A stretch of 64,000 nt of DNA from Mannheimia bovis (GCF_014541205.1 NZ_CP061280.1:884798-948797); one strand, 5' to 3'; positions 29,000-40,444 are shown, counted from the stretch's first letter. Notes: a model not told the origin generated them from the sequence alone. Translations and numbers: made by a program.

Positions 29000-29803
29000 A
29001 TGTCTAAAACGGAAAATTTGGTTGAAGTAAAGAACTTAACCTTCAAAAGAGGGGAGAGGGTGATTTATGACAATCTCAATTTGCAAGTGCAAAAGGGTAA
29101 AGTAACTGCCATTATGGGTCCGTCCGGCATTGGTAAAACGACCTTATTACGCTTAATTGGCGGGCAAATTTTACCCGAGTCGGGAGAAATTTTGTTTGAT
29201 GGCAGAGATATTTGTAAAGCCAACAATAAAGAACTTTACGAAATTCGTCAGCGAATGGGAATGTTGTTTCAATCAGGTGCATTGTTTACCGATCTTTCTA
29301 CCTTTGACAATGTAGCTTTCCCAATTCGAGAACATACGCGTTTACCTGAAGAACTCATTAGAAAATTAGTGTTGTTGAAACTTGAAGCGGTTGGGCTTCG
29401 AGGTGCGGCAAATTTAATGCCTTCCGAGTTATCAGGCGGTATGGCTCGTCGAGCAGCACTTGCTCGTGCGATTGCACTTGATCCTGATCTGATTATGTAT
29501 GATGAGCCTTTCACAGGGCAAGATCCGATTAGTATGGGTGTGATTGTGGAGTTGATCAAAGAGCTAAATCAAGCATTAAATCTCACCTCTATTGTGGTAT
29601 CTCACGATGTGAAAGAAGTGTTAAGTATCGCTGATTATGCCTATATTGTGGCGGATAAACGTATTATTGCGGAAGGCACACCGGAAATGTTGTTAGAAAG
29701 CCAAGATCCGCAAGTTGTGCAATTTTTATCGGGTAAAGCAGACGGTCCTGTGCGTTTCCACTATCCGGCAAAAGAGTATACAGAGGAGCTATTTAATGGT
29801 TAG
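29000..29803 (+). CDS. mlaF: Mla phospholipid transport ATPase
   Basis: A 267-residue ABC ATPase. Walker [11 protein letters not shown], signature [14 protein letters not shown], and Walker [14 protein letters not shown] are all present. The ATG at 29000 ([15 protein letters not shown]) is preferred over an upstream TTG. MlaF energises the MlaFEDB complex, which moves phospholipids between outer and inner membrane and keeps outer-leaflet asymmetry. It is the first gene of mlaFEDCB and overlaps mlaE by 8 bases. Confidence 0.95.
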   Translation: MSKTENLVEVKNLTFKRGERVIYDNLNLQVQKGKVTAIMGPSGIGKTTLLRLIGGQILPESGEILFDGRDICKANNKELYEIRQRMGMLFQSGALFTDLSTFDNVAFPIREHTRLPEELIRKLVLLKLEAVGLRGAANLMPSELSGGMARRAALARAIALDPDLIMYDEPFTGQDPISMGVIVELIKELNQALNLTSIVVSHDVKEVLSIADYAYIVADKRIIAEGTPEMLLESQDPQVVQFLSGKADGPVRFHYPAKEYTEELFNG

Positions 29804-30572
29804 TTTTATTAGCTCAATCGGGGCTTTTGTGATTAATTTTATCCGTACCTTAGGGCGTTCAGCCTTTATGTTGTGGGGAGCATTAATCGGTAAGCCTGAA
29901 TTTAGAAAACATACGCCGTTGCTGATTAAGCAACTTTATGTACTCGGTGTGCAATCTCTCTTAATCATTATGCTTTCGGGCTTATTTATCGGTATGGTAT
30001 TAGGCTTACAAGGCTATGTGGTGTTGGTGGATTTTGCTGCGGAAAGCAGTCTAGGCACATTGGTTTCTCTCTCATTATTACGAGAACTCGGACCTGTAGT
30101 TACCGCATTATTATTCGCAGGGCGTGCCGGTTCGGCATTAACTGCAGAGATCGGCTTAATGAAGGCGACAGAACAACTTTCCAGCCTTGAAATGATGGCG
30201 GTTGATCCACTCAGACGTATTATTGCCCCTCGTTTTTGGGCTGGTGTGATCTCAATGCCGATTTTGGCAGCCATTTTTACCGCTATTGGTATTTGGGGGG
30301 GCTCACTTGTCGGGGTAGATTGGAAAGGTGTTGATGGCGGTAGTTTCTGGTCTGTAATGCAAAATTCTGTTAATGCCAGCGATTTAATCAATGGCTTTAT
30401 TAAAAGCGTGATTTTCGCTTTTGCTGTAGTGTGGATCGCATTATTTAACGGCTATGATTGTGTGCCAACTTCAGAAGGGATTAGCCAATCGACGACAAAA
30501 ACTGTGGTAAATGCTTCACTTGTGATTTTGGGATTAGATTTTATTTTAACTGCGATTATGTTCGGCGGTTGA
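29796..30572 (+). CDS. mlaE: Mla complex permease
   Basis: A 258-residue membrane protein of the MlaE permease family ([23 protein letters not shown] is its conserved block). The ATG at 29796 has GAGGAG upstream, inside the mlaF end. It forms the membrane core that MlaF and MlaD attach to. Confidence 0.95.
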   Translation: MVSFISSIGAFVINFIRTLGRSAFMLWGALIGKPEFRKHTPLLIKQLYVLGVQSLLIIMLSGLFIGMVLGLQGYVVLVDFAAESSLGTLVSLSLLRELGPVVTALLFAGRAGSALTAEIGLMKATEQLSSLEMMAVDPLRRIIAPRFWAGVISMPILAAIFTAIGIWGGSLVGVDWKGVDGGSFWSVMQNSVNASDLINGFIKSVIFAFAVVWIALFNGYDCVPTSEGISQSTTKTVVNASLVILGLDFILTAIMFGG

Positions 30573-30593
30573 TTTTAGGAAAAGGAACAGACA

Positions 30594-31118
30594 ATGCGTC
30601 AATCAATTAAATATGAATTCTGGGTAGGTTTATTTGTACTGCTTGGCTTAGGGGCTTTAGTCTTTTTAGGATTGAGAGTAGCAAACGTACAAGGCCTCTC
30701 TAGTGAGAAAACTTACACTCTTTACGCAACTTTTGATAATATTGGTGGACTAAAGGTTCGTGCACCAATTAAAGTTGGAGGCGTGGTAGTAGGTCGAGTG
30801 GCAGATATTTCCCTTGATAGTAAAACCTATACACCGAAAGTAGCCTTAGCAGTAAATGAGAATTTTAACCAAATTCCGGATACCAGCTCACTCTCAATTA
30901 AAACCTCCGGTTTATTAGGCGAACAATATGTTGCGTTAAATGTCGGCTTTGTGATGGAAGGCGAAACCGCAATGATGAAAGACGGCGATACCTTTGTGGA
31001 TACCAATTCCGCTATGGTATTAGAAGATTTAATCGGTCAGTTCTTATATGGCGATAAAAAGTCAGATAAAACTGAAGATGAAAAAACAAGTGACTCTGCA
31101 GAACCAAAAGCAGAGTAA
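30594..31118 (+). CDS. mlaD: Mla complex MCE-domain protein
   Basis: A 174-residue protein with one N-terminal membrane helix (FWVGLFVLLGLGALVFLGL) and an MCE domain (TLYATFDNIGGLKVRAPIKV, GLLGEQYVAL). It forms the hexameric periplasmic lipid channel of the Mla complex. A 46-base gap separates it from mlaC. Confidence 0.95.
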   Translation: MRQSIKYEFWVGLFVLLGLGALVFLGLRVANVQGLSSEKTYTLYATFDNIGGLKVRAPIKVGGVVVGRVADISLDSKTYTPKVALAVNENFNQIPDTSSLSIKTSGLLGEQYVALNVGFVMEGETAMMKDGDTFVDTNSAMVLEDLIGQFLYGDKKSDKTEDEKTSDSAEPKAE

Positions 31119-31164
31119 TTTAAGTAACAAGCACCTCTAATTAGAGTTTTGGAGATTATCAATA

Positions 31165-31800
31165 ATGTTAAAAAACATTAAAAAAATTATCGTAACAGGT
31201 TTAGTAGCAGTTTCCGCATTATTCTCAACTACAGCATTTGCAGAAACCAGCCCTTATGTATTAATGCAGCAAACAGCAGATAAATTATTTGGCAATATCA
31301 AAGCAAATCAAAGCAAAATCAAAGCAAATCCTGAATATTTGCGTACTATCGTGCGTAACGATTTAATGCCGCACGTTCACGTCAAATATGCAGGTCAATT
31401 AGTGTTAGGTAAAAATTTAGCTTCTGCAACCGATGCACAAAAAGAAGCATTTTTTGCTGCTTTTGGTCAATTTGTTGAGCAATCTTATGCACAAGTATTA
31501 ACTCAATACCAAGATCAAACCGTTCAAATTGAAAGCCCGAAATCAGTAGATGGCAAATCAATTGTAAGCATTCGTGTAAACGTATTGGCAAACGGTGCTG
31601 CACAGCCGATTAAATTAGATTTTAAATGGCGTAAAAACAGCAAAAGCGGTGAATGGCAAGCCTACGATATGGCTGCTGAAGGCGTGAGTATGGTGGCAAC
31701 CAAACAAAACGAATGGGCAGGTGTAATTCGTCAAAAAGGCATTGATGCTTTAACGGCACAAGTTGCTCAATCTGCAAAACAACCGATTACATTAAAATAA
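31165..31800 (+). CDS. mlaC: Periplasmic phospholipid-binding protein MlaC
   Basis: A 211-residue exported protein (signal ending STTAFAE). Blocks PHVHVKYAGQLVLGK and DMAAEGVSMVATKQNEWA are typical of MlaC. It ferries a phospholipid between the outer-membrane MlaA complex and MlaFEDB. Confidence 0.95.
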   Translation: MLKNIKKIIVTGLVAVSALFSTTAFAETSPYVLMQQTADKLFGNIKANQSKIKANPEYLRTIVRNDLMPHVHVKYAGQLVLGKNLASATDAQKEAFFAAFGQFVEQSYAQVLTQYQDQTVQIESPKSVDGKSIVSIRVNVLANGAAQPIKLDFKWRKNSKSGEWQAYDMAAEGVSMVATKQNEWAGVIRQKGIDALTAQVAQSAKQPITLK

Positions 31801-31811
31801 GTAGTTTAGTT

Positions 31812-32135
31812 ATGCCTCAAAAAACATTACAATGGGACATTCAGCAAAACAATGAAAGTCTATTTGTGAAACTGTCGGGCGAATTAACTCGTGACACGTT
31901 GCTTCCGTTATGGAAGCAACGTGCTTCTTTTTTATCTATTAAAGGTAATCAAACGTTATATTGGGATTTAAAAGAGATTACTCGGGTGGATTCTGCCGGT
32001 TTTACATTACTTGCTGAATTATTAAATCATTACCATAAAATTACACCAAACAGTTTAATTAATACGCCAAATTCTGTGAGAACGTTAGCAGAACTTTATG
32101 ATTTAGACGGTTGGTTTGAACAATTTATTATTTAA
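31812..32135 (+). CDS. mlaB: Mla STAS-domain protein
   Basis: A 107-residue STAS domain (LYWDLKEITRVDSAGFTLLAEL is the conserved strand-loop with the Ser position). It binds MlaF and supports assembly and activity of the transporter. It starts 11 bases after mlaC. Confidence 0.9.
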   Translation: MPQKTLQWDIQQNNESLFVKLSGELTRDTLLPLWKQRASFLSIKGNQTLYWDLKEITRVDSAGFTLLAELLNHYHKITPNSLINTPNSVRTLAELYDLDGWFEQFII

Positions 32136-32151
32136 ATAATTAGGATTTATA

Positions 32152-32412
32152 ATGACCCCATCACAAATTGAAGAAATTTTAAAACAAAACCTAACCGATG
32201 TAGCCGAAGTTCACGCACAAGGCGAAAATGCCCACTTTGGTGTAATTGTAGTGAGTGATAGTATTGCCACACTTTCAAAAGTAAAACAACAACAAGCGGT
32301 TTATGCTCCCTTAGCAGATTATTTCACCACAAATGAAATTCACGCATTGACCATCAAAGTGTTCAGTACAGAAAAATGGAAAACTGAGCGTTTATTGAAT
32401 ATGGTGGGTTAA
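32152..32412 (+). CDS. ibaG: BolA-family protein IbaG
   Basis: An 86-residue BolA-like protein: HAQGENAHFGVIVVSDSI, a conserved FxVxIVS-type strand with a His, and a C-terminal HALTIKVFSTEKW. IbaG is encoded after mlaB in gammaproteobacteria and pairs with monothiol glutaredoxins in iron-sulfur handling. It begins 16 bases after mlaB and closes the unit before a 190-base gap. Confidence 0.9.
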   Translation: MTPSQIEEILKQNLTDVAEVHAQGENAHFGVIVVSDSIATLSKVKQQQAVYAPLADYFTTNEIHALTIKVFSTEKWKTERLLNMVG

Positions 32413-33884
<1,472 letters not shown>

Positions 33885-33906
33885 TTGCAAAATTTTCTAC
33901 AAAAAG

Positions 33907-33941
33907 AACCGCTTGTTAGTGAAACTATCAAGCGGTTTCTA
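33907..33941. terminator. Inverted uptake cores as bidirectional terminator between murA and ruvC
   Basis: AACCGCTTG (33907-33915) pairs with CAAGCGGTT (33929-33937) with a 13-base loop. It is followed by TTCTATT on the plus strand and by TTCTTTTT on the minus strand. It lies between two convergent genes. Confidence 0.8.
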
Positions 33942-34520
33942 TTATCCTTTCAACCTAAACCTGCCCCTACTATAACGGGTTTTCATCAAGGCTAAAATCT
34001 GTTCTTTCTCATTTCTTACGTTTTGTTGGCTCTGTTTTGCTACAATTAAAGAATGTTGTATAGAGTGGGCGTGAGTAATTGCAATAGCTAAGGCGTCAGC
34101 TGCATCAGCTTGTGGCTTAGCGGAAAGTTGTAACATTCGAGTTACCATATCTTGCACCTGAATTTTATCTGCAGAACCAATACCTGTAACCGTTTGTTTT
34201 ACTAATCTTGCAGCGTATTCAAATACAGGCAGATCGTGATTAACTGCAGCTACAATTGCTGTACCTCGAGCTTGCCCTAGTTTTAAGGCAGAATCAGGGT
34301 TTTTTGCCATAAAGATCTGTTCAATGGCAAACATATCGGGCTGGAACTGGGTAATAATTTCGCTTATGCCAGCATAAATGCGTTTAAGACGAGTAGGTAG
34401 ATCGTCCACAGTTGTACGAATTGCACCACTACCAAGATATTCTAAATGTCGTCCGTTTTGACAGATTACCCCATAACCTGTTACTCGAGAGCCGGGGTCA
34501 ATTCCTAAAATAATAGCCAT
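33942..34520 (-). CDS. ruvC: Holliday junction resolvase
   Basis: A 192-residue RuvC with the acidic catalytic residues in [15 protein letters not shown] and [16 protein letters not shown]. It cuts Holliday junctions with RuvAB. Here it stands without ruvA or ruvB beside it; a lipoprotein gene lies upstream with a terminator between. Confidence 0.96.
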   Translation of the reverse strand: MAIILGIDPGSRVTGYGVICQNGRHLEYLGSGAIRTTVDDLPTRLKRIYAGISEIITQFQPDMFAIEQIFMAKNPDSALKLGQARGTAIVAAVNHDLPVFEYAARLVKQTVTGIGSADKIQVQDMVTRMLQLSAKPQADAADALAIAITHAHSIQHSLIVAKQSQQNVRNEKEQILALMKTRYSRGRFRLKG

Positions 34521-34540
34521 TTCTTTGTTATAAATAAAAT

Positions 34541-34566
34541 AAGCGAGAAGGTATATCTTCTCGCTT
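34541..34566 (-). terminator. Terminator between lipoprotein gene and ruvC
   Basis: Perfect stem AAGCGAGAAG / CTTCTCGCTT with a 6-base loop, followed on the minus strand by ATTTTATTTA. It lies 20 bases past the lipoprotein stop codon. Confidence 0.8.
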
Positions 34567-34585
34567 ATGGTCTAATTAATCAATG

Positions 34586-35119
34586 CTATTTATTTAATTT
34601 TTTCGTTAATTGTTTATTTACGTCGCAAAGTTTTGCCAAGATATCATCAGAATCTTTGCCTTTTTTGGTCAGCATACCTGTAGTTTCTTTGGTTGCATTA
34701 GCAAGAGAGAAGTTGCTATCTACGTTCCAAATGTATTCATCAGATACGAATGAGGCAAAGTCTTGGTTTTCTGTATTACGTGTTAGAGTTGGGATTTTTT
34801 GTGATTTTCTGCCTTCTTTTAACACTAAGTTTACTGCTTTAGCTTCGTCACCTTGGAAAGCGTAAGTTGCAGTTACACGTTTACCGCTTTGACAACGATA
34901 TACGATAGATTTTGAGCCATCAGTCGCTTTTTCCACTTTAACAGCTGCTGCTCCGCGAGCTGCATTGCCTGCAATTTCGTTTACTTGTTGAGCTGCTTGG
35001 TCAGCTACTTTTGTTACAGGATCTACGGTTGGCTGAGGAGCCGGTTGGTTATTTGCATTAGAACAAGCTGCTAATACTAAAGTTGCTGCTAGAGCAGGAA
35101 CAAATTTGACTAATTTCAT
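34586..35119 (-). CDS. Exported lipoprotein of unknown function, possibly MliC-like
   Basis: A 177-residue protein starting MKLVKFVPALAATLVLAAC, a lipoprotein signal with lipobox LAAC. The ATG at 35119 has TAAGGAG upstream. A Pro/Gln-rich linker and an Ala-rich stretch lead to a domain beginning IVYRCQSGKRVTATYAF with a final Cys (LAKLCDV). That opening resembles the beta-barrel of MliC-type lysozyme inhibitors, but the later motifs do not match well. A surface or periplasmic lipoprotein is certain; the MliC link is tentative. Confidence 0.7.
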   Translation of the reverse strand: MKLVKFVPALAATLVLAACSNANNQPAPQPTVDPVTKVADQAAQQVNEIAGNAARGAAAVKVEKATDGSKSIVYRCQSGKRVTATYAFQGDEAKAVNLVLKEGRKSQKIPTLTRNTENQDFASFVSDEYIWNVDSNFSLANATKETTGMLTKKGKDSDDILAKLCDVNKQLTKKLNK

Positions 35120-35369
35120 AGTTTTCTCCTTAAGTAATTTTAACAATAGAAGCAACAGCTTCTGTTTAGTTAGTACAGATTGTTTTATAAAAGTTCATTT
35201 ATTTTATAGCTAAAGATAAATCTAATCTTGCAATTAAATCATAACTAATTGATTTTATTATTCTTATTTTTTCATTTCTAAATAATTGGTTTTGCAAAAA
35301 ATTGTGCTTTTTTAACCGCTTGTAGATGCTGATTTATAGCTTATTAAAAAATAAATGAATATTTTGGTA

Positions 35370-35403
35370 TTGTCATAAAACTGTCATAAATCTTCGCTAT
35401 TCT
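35370..35403 (+). promoter_or_regulatory. PhoB box and -10 of the ugp operon
   Basis: TTGTCATAAAACTGTCAT (35370-35387) matches the E. coli Pho box (two CTGTCAT repeats 11 bases apart) at 17 of 18 positions. TATTCT at 35398-35403 starts 10 bases after it, exactly where a -10 element is expected in PhoB-activated promoters. The ugpB ATG follows 57 bases later. Phosphate-starvation induction is a strong inference. Confidence 0.88.
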
Positions 35404-35460
35404 TCCTGTGTGCGAAATGCACAACTCTTAATTAACTTAATAAATAATAGCGAGGTCTAG

Positions 35461-36768
35461 ATGAAACGCTTATTGACTAAAACAGCATTAATCACTGCAA
35501 TCACATTAGGAACCCCGGCGTATGCGACAACAGAAATTCAATGGTGGCACTCGATGGGTGGAGCATTAAATGATTGGGTGAATGGTTTAGCACAAGAATT
35601 TAATGACAGCCAAAAAGAGTATAAAGTTGTGCCTGTTTTTAAAGGTGCTTACCCGGAAGCAATGGCTGCGGGGATTGCTGCGGTAAGAGCCGGTAATGCA
35701 CCGGATATCCTACAAGTGTATGAAGTCGGCACTGCATCAATGATCTATGCAAAAGGGGTAACAAAATCGGTTACACAAATTATGAAGGATGCAGGCTTAA
35801 AATTTAGCCCGTCAGATTATATTCCGGCTGTAAGCAGCTATTACACAGCCCCAAATGGTGAAATGCTTTCTTTCCCTTTCAACAGTTCGACAGCAGTTCT
35901 TTATTACAATAAAGACGCTTTCCAAAAAGCAGGATTAGATCCTGAGAAAGCCCCTAAAACGTGGAAAGATGTTCGTTCTGTAACCGAAAAATTGAAACAA
36001 TCTGGTAGCACCTGTCCTTTAACCGTATCTTGGATGGGTTGGACACAATTAGAAAACTTCTCTGCGTGGCACGATGTTCCTTTCGCCACTAAAAATAATG
36101 GTTTTGACGGTTTAGATGCAGAATTAACCTTTAACTCAGCATTACACGTCCGCCATATTGATAACTTAGCCGATATGGCAAAAAACAACTTGTTTGTTTA
36201 CAAAGGCCGTGAAAGTAGCTCGCAACCTGCGTTTGCTTCAGGCGAGTGTGCGATTTTCATCGGTTCGTCAGGCTCGTATTCAGGCATTAAACGTGATGCC
36301 AAATTTACCTTCGGCGAGTCCACCTTACCTTATTACGATGATGTTGCAGCTGCTCCACAAAATACGATGATTGGTGGTGCAAGTTTGTGGGTATTGGCAG
36401 GTAAGCCGGAAGCTAACTACAAAGGTATTGCACAATTCTTTGATTTCCTTTCTAAACCTGAAGTACAAGCAAAAAGCCATATGACCACAGGTTATTTGCC
36501 GGTTACGTTGAAATCCTATGAAATCACGGAAAAATCAGGGTATTACACACAAAACCCAGGGACAGATGTACCTGTAGAGCAAATGGTTCGTAAAACAACT
36601 GAACGTACTCGTGGTATTCGTTTAGGTAATATGCCGCAAATTCGTACGATTGTTGATGAAGAACTAGAGCAAGTCTGGACAGGTAAAAAAACAGCTCAGC
36701 AAGCACTTGATAATGCAGTTAAGCGTGGTAATGAGCTACTAGAAAGATTTAGAAGTGTAAATAAATAA
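35461..36768 (+). CDS. ugpB: sn-Glycerol-3-phosphate / glycerophosphodiester binding protein
   Basis: A 435-residue periplasmic binding protein with a signal peptide ending TPAYA and mature start TTEIQWWHSMGGALNDW, the UgpB signature. Later blocks SSSGSYSGIKR-like and MIGGASLWVLAGK also match. It captures glycerol-3-phosphate and glycerophosphodiesters such as glycerophosphocholine for the UgpAEC transporter. It is the first gene behind the PhoB box. A stable stem-loop follows, which would favour high expression of ugpB over the permease genes. Confidence 0.96.
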   Translation: MKRLLTKTALITAITLGTPAYATTEIQWWHSMGGALNDWVNGLAQEFNDSQKEYKVVPVFKGAYPEAMAAGIAAVRAGNAPDILQVYEVGTASMIYAKGVTKSVTQIMKDAGLKFSPSDYIPAVSSYYTAPNGEMLSFPFNSSTAVLYYNKDAFQKAGLDPEKAPKTWKDVRSVTEKLKQSGSTCPLTVSWMGWTQLENFSAWHDVPFATKNNGFDGLDAELTFNSALHVRHIDNLADMAKNNLFVYKGRESSSQPAFASGECAIFIGSSGSYSGIKRDAKFTFGESTLPYYDDVAAAPQNTMIGGASLWVLAGKPEANYKGIAQFFDFLSKPEVQAKSHMTTGYLPVTLKSYEITEKSGYYTQNPGTDVPVEQMVRKTTERTRGIRLGNMPQIRTIVDEELEQVWTGKKTAQQALDNAVKRGNELLERFRSVNK

Positions 36769-36780
36769 TATCTACTATTT

Positions 36781-36807
36781 CTCTCCCATCGATATTTGAT
36801 GGGAGAG
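36781..36807 (+). other. Intercistronic stem-loop between ugpB and ugpA
   Basis: Perfect 10-bp stem CTCTCCCATC / GATGGGAGAG with a 7-base loop, followed by TATATTTATTT. It probably attenuates or stabilises the transcript 3' to the binding-protein gene. Confidence 0.8.
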
Positions 36808-36833
36808 TATATTTATTTCTAGGAATAATAACT

Positions 36834-37709
36834 ATGACAAGATATACAGGATATCGTTTTTTACCGTGGTTACTGTTATTGCCCCAATTATTGATTATCG
36901 GTATTTTTTTCTACTGGCCGACAATACAGGCGTTATACCAATCATTTCAAATGCAAGATATGTTTGGTACCACAACGTATTGGGTAGGGTTCGATAATTT
37001 CAAGCGTTTATGGAATGATCCAACTTATTGGGAATCGGTCTACACCACAGTTTACTTTTCCTTTTGGGTAACCTTACTTGCGTTACTACTTTCTTTGCTG
37101 ATTGCCTTTTTTATGTATCGCATTACAACGGGTGTTGTCTATTACCGCACTTTTTTAATTTTACCTTATGCGGTTTCACCTATTGTTGTCGGTGTTTTAT
37201 GGGCATTTATGTTTTCTCCCTCTTTTGGGGTGATTGCTTATGGATTAAAGCAAATCGGCATTGAGTGGAATCACCAAATGAATGATTCGCAGGCGATGTG
37301 GCTGGTGATTTTAGCCTCAGTATGGAAACAAATTTCTTATAATTTCCTATTTTTCTATACAGGCTTGCAAGCGATTCCTAAATCACTGATTGAGGCAGCT
37401 GCGATAGACGGTGCAGGTCCTTGGAGACGTTTTTTTACCATTCAATTCCCGCTACTTTGGCCAACAACCTTCTTCCTTTGCGTGATTAACATTGTTTATG
37501 TGTTCTTTGATACTTTCGCCATTATTGATTCTTTAACAGAAGGTGGTCCGGGTAAATCCACATCGACACTTGTTTATCGTATTTATGTGGAAGGTTTTAA
37601 ATCAATGGATTACGGCAGTTCTGCAGCACAATCGGTGATTCTAATGGTAGCAGTATTATTGCTGACCTTGGTGCAATTTAAGTATATGGATAAAAAGGGA
37701 GGACATTAA
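36834..37709 (+). CDS. ugpA: Ugp transporter permease A
   Basis: A 291-residue permease with six hydrophobic segments and the EAA loop LIEAAAIDGAGPWRRFFTIQFPLL near the C-terminal third. It pairs with UgpE to form the channel. ugpE begins two bases after its stop codon. Confidence 0.95.
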   Translation: MTRYTGYRFLPWLLLLPQLLIIGIFFYWPTIQALYQSFQMQDMFGTTTYWVGFDNFKRLWNDPTYWESVYTTVYFSFWVTLLALLLSLLIAFFMYRITTGVVYYRTFLILPYAVSPIVVGVLWAFMFSPSFGVIAYGLKQIGIEWNHQMNDSQAMWLVILASVWKQISYNFLFFYTGLQAIPKSLIEAAAIDGAGPWRRFFTIQFPLLWPTTFFLCVINIVYVFFDTFAIIDSLTEGGPGKSTSTLVYRIYVEGFKSMDYGSSAAQSVILMVAVLLLTLVQFKYMDKKGGH

Positions 37710-37711
37710 AA

Positions 37712-38560
37712 ATGGTTGAAAATCGTCCTTTGCTAAATTTCTTTTCGCATTGCAGTTTATGGATTGCAGTATTGCTGATCTGTTTTCCGATTTATCTGGC
37801 ATTTGTTGCTTCTACGCATACAGAAACTGATGTGATTTCAGTGCCGATTTCACTCCTGCCGGGTGATCAAATGATTCAGAATTATACGGCTGCCCTTTGG
37901 GGTAACGAATCTTCAGCTACGTCATTGCCGGTTTCTCGAATGCTTTGGGTAACCTTTGTGATGACAATGCTAATCGCGGTGGGAAAAATCACGATTTCTT
38001 TACTCTCTGCGTTTGCGATTGTGTACTTCCGTTTCCCATTCAGGGGGTTAATTTTTATCTTGATTTTCGTCACGCTGATGCTACCGGTTGAGGTCAGAAT
38101 TATCCCAACTTATGAGGTGGTGGTTAATTTACACTTAATTAACAGCTATGCAGGTTTAACCATACCGCTGATTGCTTCTGCCACCGCAACATTTTTATTC
38201 CGCCAATTTTTTGCTACTGTGCCGCAAGAGTTATTGGAAGCATCAAAAATGGATGGCGCAAAAGCAATGACATTCTTTAAAGATATTCTTGTACCCCTTT
38301 CCATTCCAAGTATTGCAGCATTGTTTGTCATCCAATTTATTTATGGCTGGAACCAATATTTATGGCCATTACTGATGACAACCAGCGAAGATATGTTCTC
38401 GTTAGGTATCGGCGTGCGAAAAATGCTTGATACAGGCGGTGGACCTATTAGCTGGAATGTGGTGATGGCAAGTGTGATGTTAATGCTTATCCCACCAACC
38501 TTTGTGATCTTATTGATGCAAAAATGGTTAGTGAAAGGACTAATTGATTCAGAAAAATAA
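37712..38560 (+). CDS. ugpE: Ugp transporter permease E
   Basis: A 282-residue permease with six hydrophobic segments and the EAA loop LLEASKMDGAKAMTFFKDILVPL. It is the second half of the Ugp channel. Confidence 0.95.
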   Translation: MVENRPLLNFFSHCSLWIAVLLICFPIYLAFVASTHTETDVISVPISLLPGDQMIQNYTAALWGNESSATSLPVSRMLWVTFVMTMLIAVGKITISLLSAFAIVYFRFPFRGLIFILIFVTLMLPVEVRIIPTYEVVVNLHLINSYAGLTIPLIASATATFLFRQFFATVPQELLEASKMDGAKAMTFFKDILVPLSIPSIAALFVIQFIYGWNQYLWPLLMTTSEDMFSLGIGVRKMLDTGGGPISWNVVMASVMLMLIPPTFVILLMQKWLVKGLIDSEK

Positions 38561-38577
38561 TAATTTAAGGAAATTTT

Positions 38578-39678
38578 ATGGCAACACTCGAATTAAAAAA
38601 TATTACCAAACATTATGGAACGGCAAAAAAACCGCAAGATTTGATTTTAAAAGGTATCAATGTAGAAGTTGAAGCGGGGGAGTTTATTGTCGTTGTTGGA
38701 CCATCTGGTTGTGGAAAATCCACGCTATTACGCCTTATTGCCGGTTTAGAAACCCCTACAAGCGGTGATATTTTGATTGGAAATTGCAATGTCACGCAAT
38801 TAGAACCCTCACAACGCAATATCGCAATGGTGTTTCAGAACTATGCTCTTTATCCGCATATGACTGTGCGTGAAAATATGGCGTATGGTATCAAACTTGC
38901 CAAAATGCCTGCGGCTGAAATTGAGCAACGCATCAACGAAGCAGCTAAAATGTTAGAGCTTGAAGCCTATTTAGATAAAAAACCAAAAGAGTTATCAGGC
39001 GGTCAGAGACAGCGTGTCGCAATGGGGCGAGCCATTGTGCGTAAACCAATCCTCTTTTTATTTGATGAGCCACTCTCAAATTTAGATGCAAAATTGCGTA
39101 CTTCAACCCGTTTGGAAATTCGCCGTCGCCACAATAGAATTGGGGTTACCTCACTTTATGTTACCCACGATCAAACAGAGGCAATGACGCTTGCGGATCG
39201 CATTATTGTGATGAATAAAGGGAAAATAGAGCAATTCGATACACCGGAAAATATCTTCTCTCGACCGGCATCCACCTTTGTTGCTAACTTTATCGGTTTA
39301 CCGGCAATGAATTTATTGAATGTTGAAGTGAAGAGCAACAGTGTTTATTGTGACGGTCAGCTTTTAAATGGTGTGCCTGTACCGAATAGCATCAAAGCAC
39401 TTGGCGGTAGTAAGTGGATTTTAGGCATTCGCCCCGAGCATATCACTTTGGTAGATACTGCCACCGAAACAAGTTGGCAAACCGCCATTTCGATTAGTGA
39501 ATTGCTCGGCTCAGAGCAGCTAATTTACGGCAAATTAGGCAAGCAGCCGCTGATTATCCGTCATAATCAAATCCGTGCGGATCTGTTACATCACGAGATT
39601 TCCGACACGTTACATATTGAAGCGGATTTTTCACAACTCCACTGGTTTAATACCAACACCGGATTACGCCAAGAATAA
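38578..39678 (+). CDS. ugpC: Ugp transporter ATPase
   Basis: A 366-residue ABC ATPase of the MalK/UgpC type. Walker A GPSGCGKSTLL, signature LSGGQRQRVAMGRA and Walker [14 protein letters not shown] are present, with a C-terminal regulatory OB domain (residues about 240-366). The ugpQ gene starts 19 bases after its stop. Confidence 0.95.
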   Translation: MATLELKNITKHYGTAKKPQDLILKGINVEVEAGEFIVVVGPSGCGKSTLLRLIAGLETPTSGDILIGNCNVTQLEPSQRNIAMVFQNYALYPHMTVRENMAYGIKLAKMPAAEIEQRINEAAKMLELEAYLDKKPKELSGGQRQRVAMGRAIVRKPILFLFDEPLSNLDAKLRTSTRLEIRRRHNRIGVTSLYVTHDQTEAMTLADRIIVMNKGKIEQFDTPENIFSRPASTFVANFIGLPAMNLLNVEVKSNSVYCDGQLLNGVPVPNSIKALGGSKWILGIRPEHITLVDTATETSWQTAISISELLGSEQLIYGKLGKQPLIIRHNQIRADLLHHEISDTLHIEADFSQLHWFNTNTGLRQE

Positions 39679-39697
39679 CAAAATAGAGAAAGATTTT

Positions 39698-40444
39698 ATG
39701 TCATACCCATATCCAAAACTGATCGCCCATCGTGGCGGTGGCAACCAAGCGCCCGAAAATACCTTAGCCGCTTTTCAACTTGGCTTACAAAAAGGTTATA
39801 AAATGTTTGAATGCGATGCCAAATTATCTGCGGACGAACAGTTATTTTTATTACACGATGATACTTTAGATCGAACAACTTCAGGTCAGGGCAGTGCAAA
39901 AATTGAGTGGCAAACATTAAATCAGCTTGATGCCGGTAGTTGGTTCAGTAATGAATTTCAGCAAGAGCCAATACCCTTATTAGAGAAAATCGTGCCCTTT
40001 ATTTTGGAGAATAATGCTTTTCTGAATGTGGAGATTAAGCCCAACCCGAATCAGGACTATAAAACGGGAATGCAATGTGCCAAGTTTCTACAACAATTTG
40101 TGGATCCAAATAGCGAACATTGCCCGTTTTTACTCTCATCGTTTAGTGAAGATGCCCTCAAAGGTGCTTACGATGCAGATACCACAATCCCAAGGGCTTT
40201 GTTATTAGAAGAATGGCGAGAATCTGCTTGGGAAACCGTCAGTGCATTAGAGTGTAGCGGCTTTGTACTTAATTATAAAATTGCCAGTAAAGAATTGGTT
40301 GAAAAATGTCATAGAATTCAACGATTTGTGATGGTTTATACCGCAAATGATGAACAAGACGTGGCAGCATTATTTGAAAATGGCGTAGATAGTGTGATTA
40401 CGGATAATATGAAGTTGGCGAGTTTATATTCTGCTAAAGAGTAG
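39698..40444 (+). CDS. ugpQ: Glycerophosphodiester phosphodiesterase UgpQ
   Basis: A 248-residue cytoplasmic enzyme without signal peptide. The GDPD motif begins IAHRGGGNQAPENT (His11, Arg12), followed by EDAKLSADEQLFLLHDD-type acidic residues (FECDAKLS, HDDTLDR) and VEIKPNP. It hydrolyses incoming glycerophosphodiesters to glycerol-3-phosphate and an alcohol. The ATG at 39698 is chosen because it has AGAGAAAG upstream and family similarity starts there. It ends the PhoB-controlled ugpBAECQ unit. Confidence 0.95.
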   Translation: MSYPYPKLIAHRGGGNQAPENTLAAFQLGLQKGYKMFECDAKLSADEQLFLLHDDTLDRTTSGQGSAKIEWQTLNQLDAGSWFSNEFQQEPIPLLEKIVPFILENNAFLNVEIKPNPNQDYKTGMQCAKFLQQFVDPNSEHCPFLLSSFSEDALKGAYDADTTIPRALLLEEWRESAWETVSALECSGFVLNYKIASKELVEKCHRIQRFVMVYTANDEQDVAALFENGVDSVITDNMKLASLYSAKE

